From Bilabrum cf. latius (Eukaryota > Bigyra: Bicosoecida > Bigyra > Bicosoecida): DNA of 64,000 bases. Of the stretch, positions 27,301-39,751 are shown piece by piece. A program made the position numbers and the translations under genes. How positions within the stretch are numbered: position 1 is the stretch's first letter; each line of letters starts with the position of its first letter. The notes below the pieces were generated by a model that ran no database searches, was not told the DNA's origin, and saw only the letters and a program-made list of their open reading frames with translations. The stretch is taken from the NCBI GenBank assembly GCA_965178125.1, contig OZ237763.1, positions 310,001 through 374,000 on the forward strand, read 5' to 3'.

Positions 27301-30300
27301 GATCGTCCGGTCGGAGGTATGATGGCGATGACGATGATGATGTCAGGGGTCGCAAGCCCTGGGACTATGGGTAGAAGGGCAGGCCAGCCTCTCCCAACAG
27401 CACGCTGGATTCTGCGTCCGACGTCGGCATGGGCGCGGATGATCGCCTTAGGAACCGCGGGCTGGACGACTCTGGCATCACTGACCCTGACCTCATCGAC
27501 CAGGGCCCGAGGCTGGCAGACCGGCAATCCATGCCGCTCATCGTGACCCGCACCTCAAGGGCCGTGCCCCTCCCCGGACACGCCGACCCGGCCTACCTCA
27601 CCGCTCCCATCATGCCTCGCACTGGCAACACCTTCAAGAGCCAGTACGGGGGCATGCGGCCGATCCCCTACTCGCCCAGCAGGTAGGCCATGGAGGTCGA
27701 CGTGCCCGGTGACGGTGTGCTTACACACGACACGCTGCTGCGGGCCGCCGCTGCCGCCTTTCCACCCAGAGGGATGAGCCTGCCTCGAGCAGCGCGCACG
27801 CTGCTGAACAAGTGCGGATACGCGATGGTGATGGATACTGGGGCTGGGCTGTACGGTGACGAGGGCCCAGGAAGGGAGGGCGGCATGGGAGAGTCAAAGG
27901 GTCCCGAGGAAGGCACCACGCGGGACTTCGGGGTGGGCGACCCTTACGGCTCCGGGTCGAGGGTGCCCGAGCGTGCGATTGAGATCTCTCTGGAAGAGAG
28001 CGACCCGTTGCCCAGGCACAGGATTACCATCCAGCTGGCAGGACTCGTGCTGCCGTCCTTCCTCGGCGATGGCGGCGAGACTGAGGAGGTAGAGGAGTGG
28101 CACGATGGCGAGGATTAGGATGGCAGCGACTGGGAGGATGGCGATGGCGATGACGAGTACGACCGAAAGGGACGGAGGAGCGGCAGCAGGCGACGGCGCC
28201 GCCGCAGGAACGGGGGCAAGGGCGGTGGTAGCGATCGTGAATGGGACGATGACGAGGAGGATGAGGGGGGCGAGGGCGGGTCGCGATCCGGTGGAAGCAG
28301 GAGGGATCGCAAGCGAAGGAGTCGCCGGCGGAGAAGCGGCAGTCGAAGCCGCAGCAGGAGCAGAAGCAGCAGCCGCAGTGATCGAGACCGGCCTCGCCGC
28401 CACCGAAGGGGCTCCAGGAGCGGCAGCGATCGGGACTGGAGCGACGATGACGTTGACCGAAAGGGCGGTAGCCGCAGAGGCCGCAGGCCAAGGCGGGCCA
28501 AGCACGGCTCCACGCGTCAAGTGGCCGTGCGTCGGAAGCGGCGCCGCCAGAGGCAGACCAAGGCAGTATACGCCACGTTCCAGTTCTTCGCGTGCCCGCC
28601 CACTCGGACGGAGCCACTGGTCTGTCTGCCCGCAGACCAGGTGGACGGCAGTACCGGCGCGGATGCTCGCAGGTCAACGGATTTCTCTGGTGGCAGGCGC
28701 CGGGACGACAGGCACCACGACCGGAGAGGGCCAGCTGTCGGTAGGTCCGTTGACTTCCGTGGGACAGGTGGGTTTGCTGCTGCATAGGGCGGGCCTCTGT
28801 ACGGTGTGGGCCAGACTGCTCCAATGCGACCGGCCGAGCGAGGCGCCGGCGGGAGCGTGGGTTATCACGTGCTAGGCAGGCCGGCGGGCTCCCGCGACGC
28901 AAGGGGTGCCCGGGGTCAGGCGGCGGGAGCCGCCGCTCGCCTGCAGGGCCTGTCAAGCGCGGGCAGGAGGGCCTATAGGGACGGAGACAGGCGTAGATGG
29001 GAGCACTCGGGGATCGGAGGGGGTGCTACTGGCCCGTTTGCTGGGCCGCACCCTGGTGAATCAGCGGTCATTGACCCGCAGAGGTACGCGGCCGATGGGC
29101 CCAGGCAGTTCGCTCGGTACCTTGCCGGCTCTGTGGCTCAGGTGGAGCTGTGGGACGCATCGACGCACCTGCCTTTGGGTAGCGCGTTCATCGACTGCAG
29201 CTTGCTTGCGAGGCAGCAGCGCAGGAGGGTAGTGGCGTGCCGCGAGTTCCCAATCTTCTCCACGGCTGCCGCAGCGTTTGCTGCCGCTGGTTCCGCAACC
29301 GCACCCATTGAGTCGGTCATCGCCGGTGGAGAGACGCTGCCTGTCGCGCTCGGCGGCGGTGGAATCGTCGGGTCGCTGCAGGTGCTGCTTTGCAACGAGG
29401 GTCTGCCTCCCGTTGCCAGGCCGGAGAGGGGTGCATCCTCGGCTCTGCGTGCCACGGCTGGCATCGCTGGCACTGGTGTGTCCATCCTCGGGGGTGGCGG
29501 AGGGGCATCCTTTGGCGCCCCACTTGCCGTGTCCGGTCCCAGCCGCACGATGAATCCATCTGCAGCAACGCTGGCTGCATCCCGTGCCGCCAGTGCAAGA
29601 CCAGGAGACCTCCTGCAGCGCGCCCTCGCAGCGACCCGTGCGGCTGGTACGGGGGACCACAAGGCCATGCGGCTGTCGAGGACGAGAACCGTGGCGCGCC
29701 GCATCGGCAGCCGAAAGCAGCCGTCGATGGGCGGCGCAGCAGGAGTTCCCGCCAGCATTGCCATGCAGGGCGGGGCGCTTGCGTCGGGCACGGGCATGGA
29801 TGAGACGGAGCGAGAGTTCGTGGCCCTGCTTCGGGCCAGGAGCGCGGGCCACGGGAGGTCCAGGGGAGGGCGAGGCGGGGGCGAGCCTGAGTGGTGGCAC
29901 GAGTACGCTCTGACCTACGACGAGTCGAGGGCGTTGATGAGGTACCTTGATCCGAAGCACGACGACCAGGTCGCTGTGGATCGGCTCGCCGAAGCTGTGT
30001 TTGGGGCGAGCGGGGCAGAAGTGGGGGCGGCTATGGAGCAGACCCTGAGGCATCAGGACGGGACGCAGGCTGTGGGTGCGCTGCCCTCTGCTTCCATGGA
30101 ACCGCGGGAGGCAGGCGAGGTCGATGAGGCCGTGGCAGATGCCATTTTGGATTTCAGCGGCGGGTACGATGATGTGGGTGCAGGAGATATCCGGCCTGCG
30201 TCGTCTGGCGCAGGTGACGACGGTGATGAGGGCGAGTCATCACCGAGAAAACCACAGGGCATGTACGCTCCCTTCGAGGCGGCAGCTGCCTACGCATCCA

Positions 30301-33300
30301 GGAAGCGGAACGCGAGGCACCACGCGCAGGAAGATGGCGGGACGTGGGCGCCGTCAAGGGATGACCGGTTTGCCCACCACCTGAACGAAGTGCCCAGGCG
30401 GGAGCTCCGCACGGCCGGAATCGAACCCGCGAACGAGCCCTCGCCAATGGAAGTGGGTGCCGCGTTCCTCGCCGATGAGGCCGAAGCAGACTTGAAGGAT
30501 GGCAGGATGACAGTGGGTCGATTCATCCACACTCTTCGCACGAAATGCGCTGCGGCGCTGACGCCCGCCGAGGCTCGCGGGCTGATCGCGAGGCACTGCG
30601 GCATTGCGTCGCGAGAGTCCTCGACCAAGTCCATCCGGGACTACTATCTCACGCCCATCCTGTACAGAGAGGCCATCGAATCGATCCTGCAGGCCGCCAA
30701 GGACGTGCAGCGAGTGAGAGAGAGGCGCATGGACAGAGGTGAGGAGGGAGATGACGAGGGGCGCCGTGGCCGTGGCCGCAAACGAGGCGAGGGGCGGGAG
30801 GCGCGCATGTCTGTCAATGCGGTCATTGCGTGCGGGAAGATCCGCAGGCTGGTGAGAGCCAACCTCGAGGCTCTCCCCGCTGGTGACTCGGACAAAGCGC
30901 TGAAAGCCGCCAAACGACGCGGTGAAGTAGAGGCGCGCAGTAAGTCCGATCGAGACGAGGAGGACGAGGAGCGAGATGAACAGGATAAAGGGAAGAGCAA
31001 GCGTTCCCGACGGTCAGACGGAGGATCTTCCAGCGGAAGCGATTCAGACCGTCGCAAACCACGTGGCAAATCAGGCATTGGGACCCAGGACTCAGTCGAT
31101 GCGGAAGCACTCACTCCGTTTCCCACACGATCCGAACGAGGGCGGCTTCTGGGCCTACTGTAGCAAGCCAGGCCCGACCGCAGGGGCATGCTCTCGTGGA
31201 AAGACGTGCAGGACCAGCTAGAGGGCGGCCTGGGGCTGCGCTTCCCCCTGCGGCGAGACGAGGAGTCCTTCTTGCCCGAGCTGGCCAGCAGGCAGCTGCA
31301 GCGGGCTCGGGCGGCGGATGAGGCCATGCGGGGGCGCATGCGGGGCGGCGAGACCGAGGATAGTCCCCTGGTGGCGCGGGACGGCGATGGCAAGGAGGTG
31401 GTGGTGCGGTCCCGGGGGCCCGTGCCCCGAGGATCGCCCGAGTGGGAGGCCACGGAAGCAGGCAGGCTGGCGGCAGTGTCAGCGTTCCGCGAGGGCAGGA
31501 AGAAGGAGGCATTCGCGAGGCTGCTGGCGGACTCCATCGCGCAGCAGGCCACGCTGCGTCCGTCCTTCGGGCGGGTGTGCCTGCTGGAGATCGAGGTGGC
31601 CAATCCGTACCCACACGACGAGCGCTTCGTGGTGGACGTGCTGGATCCAGCCATGTCAGGCACGCGCCAGTCCTCTCGCAGCCGGCGAGGCCCCCGCAGC
31701 ACGGCCCCAGAGCTGCGGCTGGTGACTGACCCAGAGGAGAAGGCGTACCTGTGGGCCCGGCTGCCGGTGCTGCGGGCGGTGCCGCGGGGCGCTGTGGGGC
31801 CTGGGCTGGAGGAAGGCATGCGCATACCTGCGGCTGCTGGCGGTGGTACTTTCAATGGTGGCATGGGCACTGGCGATGGCTGGACGGTTGGATCCATGAC
31901 GCGGGGCGTGCGTGCCAGTGGGGTGTCCGGTGTGGAGGCGCGACACGGTCCCGGTGCGGCGGTGCCCCCTGGCGTGGTCCCTGGGTCTGGCACTAGCCCA
32001 GGTACCAGTGACCCTGCCTTCACGCCTGACGGGCAGGTGCTGCTGGCCCCGGGCGAGACCATGGTGCTGCCCATGGTGTACCTGTCCTACCGTGACGGGA
32101 CTGTGCGCGGGGGCTCCTCCGTGTACGAGGCCGGCGGTGTGGATGACCGAGACGGGGCTTACAGCTCGGACGAGGAGGGCGGGCACGAGGATGCGGGCCA
32201 TGGAATGGCTGGACGTGGTGCGGGACCAGGTGCCGAGCTGCGGGTCAGGTCCAGCACCAGCCGAGCCATCCGGGCCATGGACCGGGACCAGCGATCGGGC
32301 AAGGCGTCCAGATCGCGCGCGGAGCAGCGGCGGCGTGGCGGCGGCATCGCGCGCCGCACCATCGACGTGCGAGTCATGTCGGTGACGCACGGGCGGTGCG
32401 TGTGCCAGACTGGGGTCCGCATCAAGCCCAGGCCGTTCGCGGTGCATCGCGTGATGCGATACTTTCACCCGTCGGAGCAGATGCTGCGGGTGTTCCTGCC
32501 CGTGCCTGGGAATGCGGGTGCTTAGGGCGAGTGGTAGGACGGCATGGGGGACAGCAGGGGCGCGCTGCGGCAGGCCGCGCTGGATCGGGACGCGATGAGG
32601 ATGGGGCCCGGGGGCATGGTGGGTCTGATGGGTATGGGCGGGGGCCTGGATGTCTGCTTCGCGCACTGCCCTCACCCGGCCGTGTCGGCCGAGGTGGCGC
32701 CATGGACGGGCGATACAGATGGTCAGTCGGGATGGACTCGAGGCGAGGATCATCGTCACCATGGCGCACCATCAGGGCCAGGACCAGCCCCTGCCGTGTC
32801 GGAGCTGCGCCTGCGCACGCGCGCGCCCGCCTTCCCCGAGGCCATGCAGGCCCACGTGGTGCTGTACAGCGACCCCTACTGCGCCCACGTGCGCGAGGTC
32901 TGGCGCGTGGTGGTGCATGGGGTGCAGCACCTGCACCTGGCCGCGCCCGTGGGAGGGTCCAGTCGAGCCGAGATCGTGGTGCGCGGGGACCGCATCAGTC
33001 GCCGGTGCGTGGTGCAGGCTGACGATCCCAGCGAGGTGGGCTTCGACGTGCCTGCCGCCCGGCCCTTTGGACTCGTGTCGGGCGCGTACAACCGCATCCG
33101 CACGAGCTTCGCGCCGCTGCAGCCGGGCCGCCGGACGGCCTTGGTGTCCGTGGCGGACGCGGACACGGCAGAGCTCATGGGGCTGTGGAGGCTCACGCTG
33201 CAGGCGGACGCGCCGGCCGTGGGCCAGACGTACACGGTGCCGGTGCTGGTGGGGCAGACGGTGGGCAAGCGCGTGACGTACACCAACACGTGGCCCACGG

Positions 33301-33656
33301 AGCGCAGGTTCAAGGTGCGGTCCAGCCGGCCTGACGTGGTGGACGTGCGGCCCGACTCGGTGGAGCTGGCCCTGCAGCCGGGCGAGACTGCCTTCATCCG
33401 CGTATCGGTGAAGTCGTACGGGGGCCCTAGCGCGGGCGATCCCAGCCCGAGCGCTCTGATGGCGGCGTCTGGGCTGTCCGGGAGGGAGCGTGTGGAGCTG
33501 GCCCGCAGCCTCGTGTCGAGCCTGCCGCCCGAGTTGGCTGTGGGCGAGGATGAGCTGCGGCTGGTGGGTGCGCGGGAAGCGCTGGTGTTTGTGGATGACG
33601 CGGAGGGCGGAGGGAACGTGGAGGTGCTGGGGGTACGGGTGGTGTACTGCGAGTGA
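24326..33656 (+). CDS. NPHP4: Nephrocystin-4 (NPHP4), enlarged, three exons
   Basis: Structural protein of the ciliary transition zone, partner of NPHP1 and RPGRIP1L. Exons 24326-24500, 24605-25087 and 25219-33656; introns of 104 and 131 nt, both GT-AG phase 1; 3,031 residues, TGA stop. Order of conserved blocks matches the human protein: AFVLYLAGSTVLVP and GVFFGRTF (exon 2), EVSVGWAPLTMF at the exon 2/3 junction, LLQGTPRAL, YATFQFFACPP (about residue 1336), FARYLAGSVAQVELWD (about 1515), and the C-terminal MSP-like GKRVTYTNTWPTERRFKV (about 2901). Human NPHP4 has 1,426 residues; the extra length includes a charged Arg/Glu/Asp coiled-coil-like stretch (about 773-933) and an Arg-Ser-rich stretch (about 1186-1330). 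Fourteen TAG codons: 24359, 24431, 24482, 24832, 26364, 26370, 26733, 27372, 27684, 28116, 28785, 31161, 32523, 32535. Confidence 0.93.
26361..26384 (+). repeat. Polyglutamine tract in NPHP4 mixing CAA, CAG and TAG
   Basis: Eight consecutive codons read CAA TAG CAG TAG CAG CAG CAG CAG in the NPHP4 frame. If TAG encodes Gln this is an unbroken Q8 run. Single C-to-T changes in CAG repeats would create it. Confidence 0.9.
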
Positions 33657-33862
33657 GCTTGGCCCAATATTTGTGTGTGTACCTCTCGTTCTGGACGTTC
33701 CAGATGGTTAGTCAGAGCATATAGCTGAACAACAAGTACGGTGACACTATCTCAAGACCCCTTCATCTTGTCCTTGCCCACCACCGGCCACACCAACTGT
33801 AGCGGATTCCATTGTACAGGTACTTTGAGGAGGCTCAGGCCCTCTTTTAAGTACAAAATGAT

Positions 33863-36800
33863 TCATGAGGAGGACACAGCAAGTCGATCGCACAGAGCCA
33901 TCATAGTCTTGACCACTGAAAGAGAATCAGGGTGCTGCTTGCCCAGCGCGGTCTCCCGGATCTGCATGCATTGCCCGTACAGCTCCAGGGCCTCGCCGTA
34001 CTGGCCCTGGTTATAGTAACACCCAGCCATGCTATACAGGGTATCCCCGTACACAGGATGCTGCTTGCCCAGCGCGGTCTCCCGGATCTGCATGCATTGC
34101 CCGTACAGCTCCAGGGCCTCGCCGTACTGGCCCTGGTTATAGTAACACCCAGCCATGCTATACAGGGTATCCCCGTACACAGGATGCTGCTTGCCCAGCG
34201 CGGTCTCCCGGATCTGCCTGCATTGCCCGTACAGCTCCAGGGCCTCGCCATACTGGCCCTGGGCATGTAGGCATGACGCCATACCGTGCAGCGTGGCGGC
34301 ATACTCGCGATGCTGCTTGCCCAGCGCGGTCTCCCGGATCTGCATGCATTGCCCGTACAGCTCCAGGGCCTCGCCGTACTGGCCCTGGTTATAGTAACAC
34401 CCAGCCATGCTATACAGGGTATCCCCGTACACAGGATGCTGCTTGCCCAGCGCGGTCTCCCGGATCTGCCTGCATTGCCCGTACAGCTCCAGGGCCTCGC
34501 CATACTGGCCCTGGGCATGTAGGCATGACGCCATACCGTGCAGCGTGGCGGCATACTCGCGATGCTGCTTGCCCAGCGCGGTCTCCCGGATCTGCATGCA
34601 TTGCCCGTACAGCTCCAGGGCCTCGCCGTACTGTTTCTGGTTAGTAACACCCAGCCATGCTATACAGGGTATCCCCGTACACAGGATGCTGCTTGCCCAG
34701 CGCGGTCTCCCGGATCTGCCTGCATTGTCCGTACAGCTCCAGGGCCTCGCCATACTGGCCCTGGTTATAGTAACACCCAGCCATGCTATACAGGGTATCC
34801 CCGTACACAGGATGCTGCTTGCCCAGCGCGGTCTCCCGGATCTGCCTGCATTGCCCGTACAGCTCCAGGGCCTCGCCGTACTTGCCCTGGTTATAGTAAC
34901 ACCCAGCCATGCTATACAGGGTATCCCCGTACACAGGATGCTGCTTGCCCAGCGCGGTCTCCCGGATCCGCATGCATTGTCCGTACAGCTCCAGGGCCTC
35001 GCCGTACTGTTTCTGGTTATAGTAACACCCAGCCATGCTATACAGGGTATCCCCGTACACAGGATGCTGCTTGCCCAGCGCGGTCTCCCGGATCTGCTTG
35101 CATTGCCCGTACAGTCCCAGGGCCTCGCTGTACCGTGCCAGTGATCGTAAACATCCAGCCACGTTGCACAGGGTAGTGGCGTAAACCGGATGCTGCTTGC
35201 CCAGCGCATTCGCTAGAATCTGCCTGCATTGCTCGAACAGCTCCATGGCCATATCAGTCTTGCCTTGCTCCGATAGACATAAGGCCATGTTGTGCAGTGC
35301 GACTGCGTAGTCCGGATGCTGCTTGCCTAGCGCGATCTCCCGGATCTGCTTGCATTGCCCGTACAGTCCCAGGGCCTCGCTGTACCGTGCCAGTGATCGT
35401 AAACATCCAGCCACGTTGCACAGGGTAGTGGCGTAGTCCGGATGCTGCTTGCCCAGCGCATTCGCTAGAATCTGCCTGCATTGCTCGGACAGCTCCAGGG
35501 CCTCGCCATACTAGCCCTACGAGTGAAGGCACCCCGCCATGTTGCCAATTGTGGCGGCATAGTCCGGATGCTGCTTGCCCAGCGCGGTCTTCTCGATACG
35601 CCTGCATTGCTCGTACAGCTCCATGGCCTAGTCGTAAAGAGCCTAGAATTGAAGACAGACGGCTAATCGTTTCAGGGGGGGGGCGAAGCCCGTTTGCCCT
35701 GCTTTTGAACGACGCCCAGCAAGTAAGGCCACAGCAAATTGGGTAGATAAAGAAGACGTTGCTCTATAGATTTGCTGTAGCCCCGCAGATCGTCCTGCAA
35801 GCTAGTGCAAAGCGTCCACAGCCTTGAGTTGCCCTGCGCCATGAACTCTTTGCATGTGTCCTAAACTCCGCACTAACGAATGAGCGGCTCTGTCTGGACT
35901 CATCGCATGTATACCACCAAGTCTTGCTGCTTCAGTACCAGCACAATTAGCAGCAGAAAGTTTCAGATGGCAATCCAATTCCAGTGAACACTGTCTGTAT
36001 TGGGCTAAATCGACGACCTTCGACGCCCCAGTTGTCGAATACAAGCATGCTAGTCGCTACAGTCGGTTCGCCCAAGACCGAGTCGAGCTGATGAGGACAG
36101 CCTGATCAGTTCGATCAGCCCTCTCTCCACCAACTTGCCGAGGCATATCGCTTTCATACAGTGTGGCACCAATAACGTACGACAACTCACGTTCGTCATC
36201 TAGCTGATCCAATAGCAGACGCACATGTCTGAGACCCAGCCCAAACGAGTGCATCAGCCGCTTCAGCACTCGACGATGCACCACTGAATTCGCCTACACA
36301 TCCACGTCCTCAGTCAAACACACCTCGACCGCCAGTTCGTCTCGATACTGACCCAAAACTCCCGAGCGTGCCTATGCGTAAAGTTTCCCGATGTCTTTCC
36401 TCGCTTTTGACATAGCCCCTGCATCCCCTGCCATGATCAGGTCAGGGCTCAGGCCCTCGAATGCATCTTCACCTTCCAGCTCTCGCATCCGATGCGCGGC
36501 CTCGGGAGGCAGCAGGCACGTCATGGCCGCAGTGCCAGAGTAGTACCACTGTGGACATGCCACGATTGCCACCAAGACCACCTGGCCGCTGCTATCCACC
36601 GCGTTGGCACTGATACAGCCTGTATCCACATGGCGCTGCATCCTGTCTGTCTGGAAAGTGGCAGTGGCGATCATATGAGTTGAGCAACACCATCGCTGTA
36701 GACTAGCCTGCACCAGTGCAAAGGACGCCCTACGCTCGTCGGCTATCATGCAGAACGAATCAAGCTGCCCAAAGTGCACCGCCGACATGTGGTCAGACTC

Positions 36801-38747
36801 CAGTTTTGATACCCTAAGATCGATCGCCCATACCCGCGGCTTGGCCTCATCCGACTCCATCCAATCCATCCACACCACATCCGGGATCAGCAGCCGGTGC
36901 GTGTCCAGCACCATGCGCTCCCCGCTCGCCAGCTGATGCACCTCCACGTCAAACGGAAGGTGCAGAATGTGGTGCATAGCAGCTGATCGCTCGCATACGT
37001 GTTCCACCGCAGGTAATTGCTTCCTGTAGTCGAGATTCACGCCTATACTCTCGATAGCAGCGTATACAGCCTTGGCCAGCTTCTGCTCCTGCGGTGTGAG
37101 CCTTTTCTCGTCCTCCTCCGTCAGCCGCATGTGGGTGGGATCTAATGAATCTCCGAGGCGCTGCACGGCAGCGGGATCCATGCCCCAATCCTGAAGCATA
37201 TCCAGGAATGTTGAAGTACGGGATGCATCTGACTCTGACTCTGATGAGGCGTTGGAGCTTGGTGCAGCAGTCTGAGTGCTACCAGGCCAAACGGAGGTGA
37301 TATATCTGTGCTGCACCAATCCTGCAACGTTGAGACAATCGTAAGGAGCAATCCCGAAGTGATGGGCCAGAGGCTTCACCACGTCCTCCAGCTGCTCCTC
37401 GTCCCAATGCATGGACACTCCTCCATCCGATGATCCCACTCGCAGTGTCGTCTCCCGGATAGATACACCAAACGCAGCTTCAAACTCCCCTGGACCAGTC
37501 TTGCGCCGATCTTGCTGCTCTGTCTTGGTCCCACCAAACCTCTCTGGACTCCACGGCATGCAACCCCGCACATCCACGCGCGCGAACGCCTGCACTCGTA
37601 TCACATAGTGCCCGCCTCCAGATATACTCACTCGAACATCCACGCACTCAAGCAGAGGCGTCGACACGTGCACGCTGTCCATCACGTGCACCCAACGACT
37701 CGCCGCCGCCTCCCGCTTCGCCGCCTTGGCCGCCATGCGCGTGCTGCCGTAGATGCCCAGGTGGTCGAATGCGAACTTCAGGAACAGGCCCAGGCTCTCA
37801 TGCACAGCCTTGATGCCCCCGGCCATGCCCCCCGCATCGATGAACTTGAGACCCAGGGCCTCCTCAATCTTCGCCTTGTCCCCATCGGTGAAGCCCACAG
37901 GGTCCAGCGACCTGTCCCCGTCCCTCCACAGCATCTCCACCTCGGGGAAGCCCTCCAGCGCCTCGCGCACGTCATGCCTGAAGAGCACCCCGATGCGGTC
38001 TAGCCGTTGCTTGCGTTCCTGCTGCTCGTGCGGCCACAGGGCCACGGTACGCTTGGCGGCCTCGAAGGCGGGCTGTCGGCCTGCGGGACTGGGGGCCTTG
38101 TCATCATCAGCAATATCGGCCTCATCGCCTGCAAACCCAGCTGGTGGCACTGGGCCAAGCGGTATGACCGTGGGGCTGACAGGCTCCGGCTCAATGTATC
38201 CTATCCTCCTACCGGTCCCTGATGCCCCTGCCTCTAGGCTTCTGACACGCACTGCTGCGGCCCCTCCATACCCAACGCTGCTGCTAGGTGGCTTCTTCGA
38301 TCCTTGCGTTTGCCCAACCGATACCGCGCCAGTAGCTGCCGGGGTTGACAAGGTGGAAGCACCTGATGCTGCTATGCTGCCCGTCATAGTTGGCGATGAC
38401 CGTCCTACAGTAGTTGCTGAGTTTCCCTGAGTGTCACCGGCACCACGGTCCGGGCAAGAGAATGCCTGAACGGCTGCACCCGCAGATATCAACTCAAGCT
38501 TGCCTTCATCGCAAGTAAGAGGATATTGCCCGCCCTTTGCTCCGCGGAGGATAGTATTTCCTGACATCCCCTCTTGATCAATACCTTTTCCGTTTGCCAT
38601 AGAACTGTTTGCAGCAATCGGATCTTGTGACAAATGCTCAGGAACTGCAGCACTGATATCCAATGGTCTGGCACTTGCCGTACATGATTTTTCATTCGGG
38701 TCCGTGCTCTCAGACATGGGCTGCTGTCCTGCGATACTCACAACCAT
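33863..38747 (-). CDS. CLU-like protein with C-terminal KLC-type TPR array, frameshifted in one repeat
   Basis: ATG at 38747. One frame runs to about 34641 across eight TAG codons (36372, 36294, 36057, 35802, 35643, 35628, 35517, 35511). Near residue 435 LRVGSSDGG, and further on ASGERMVLDTHRLLIPD, resemble parts of the clustered-mitochondria (CLUH/TIF31) family, which also ends in kinesin-light-chain-like TPRs; overall similarity is weak, so CLU-like is an inference. From about residue 1030 come some fourteen 42-residue TPRs (CYYNQGQYGEALELYGQC, ALGKQHPVYGDTLYSM). At 34641 one repeat lacks 2 nt (TACTAACC instead of TACTATAACC), producing an in-frame TAA. Downstream, five or more further repeats continue in the -2-shifted frame to TGA at 33863. 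This is either a real truncating mutation or a base-call error in repetitive DNA. CLUH binds mRNAs of nuclear-encoded mitochondrial proteins; no such role is shown here. Confidence 0.7.
33931..35650 (-). repeat. 126-bp tandem coding repeats (TPR array), about 14 copies
   Basis: The period is 126 bp, or 42 codons. The block CTGCTTGCCCAGCGCGGTCT recurs on the plus strand about every 126 bp, with almost identical copies between 33931 and 35130 and more diverged ones above 35130. Within it a 252-bp higher-order unit repeats near 34060-34310 and 34310-34560. Near-identity at synonymous sites implies recent expansion or gene conversion. Confidence 0.92.
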
Positions 38748-39751
38748 TCAATCCAAAGATAACGTGTGACATCAAGAAAGTTCGGTATGCCGCACGCAAG
38801 CACTGTCTTCAACCAGCAGCAGACTTAAAACCGCCATGCTAATCACAACGAATCACATTAATTTCGTCTCACCGGATTGCTTCAGCCAAGAATGAGACAG
38901 AAGACCGCAGCAGCAGCGACGCAGCCGCCGCGGCAAACTCACACTAACCGGAACTGCACGTCACAGACCATTATACAGACCGTCGATTGGTCGCTAGTCT
39001 AGGTCGCCGATAGGTTTTGTGGTGTGGGATTATCTCAATACGTTATTTACGGAGTGTTGTCGCCAGCTAGAGGGTGACCTGGGGCTGCGCTCCCCTCAAT
39101 TAATGTGCTCAGTCGAAAGCTCGGTGGCCTCCGCAGCGCACCAGTTAAGGTCTTCACGGTGTACGTGTTCGATCTGGCAGTGGCCAGCGCAGCTCTGGAG
39201 CTGCTTCAGCTGGTGCCGGTTCCTTGCATGAGGGGCGTGCACCTCTAAGGCTGAGGTTGCGCGCTGGGCGCAGCGCTTGAGCGAGTCTACAAGTCGTGCA
39301 GCATAGATCTAGCACGATTGAGGTGAAGGAAAATAGGAGAATGGGGTAGTTGGAATGGAGGAAAAGTGGCCAATGTGGACGAGGCGGATGAAGCGGGAGG
39401 CACATGCAGGGCAGGAATGTGGGGGGCGGTGGGGCCCCGATGGTTTCCGGGTTACGATGGGAGGTAGGGCTCCGTAGGAGAGGTGACAATCCCCCCCAGC
39501 CAGATGCCGTCATCGGAAGGATCGGCAGTCACAGATAAGCAGGACGCGGCGCTACAGCCGCAGGCGACAAGAAAGCGAGTGGAGCACTCTGATTTATTTT
39601 TGCGAAACGAGAAGTGCTGTGTACAGTGTGTGATCTCAGCTCGAGAACAGAAAACTTGGCCCTTGGAAGCCTTTGCTGGGGGCGCTCTGGTTGGCAGTGG
39701 GTGCATAAAAACTTTAAATCTTTGACACACGTCTGATTCATCATGATACGA
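38748..39751. other. Intergenic, CLU-like promoter and 3' flank of the giant gene
   Basis: About 1 kb without a confident gene. At 39063-39096 there is a short stretch resembling NPHP4 codons near 31214 (see findings). The rest shows no recognisable feature. Confidence 0.55.

Noticed and set aside
28105-28875. Ala/Gly/Arg-rich frame overlapping NPHP4
   Set aside because: It is in a different frame from the conserved NPHP4 blocks, which remain open through this region with TAG as Gln.
35505-35645. TAG encoding leucine or another residue
   Set aside because: The repeat alignment and the polyglutamine tract both place TAG at Gln positions.
33931-35650. CRISPR-like or satellite repeat array
   Set aside because: The 126-bp period has no unique spacers and encodes 42-residue TPRs in a continuous frame.
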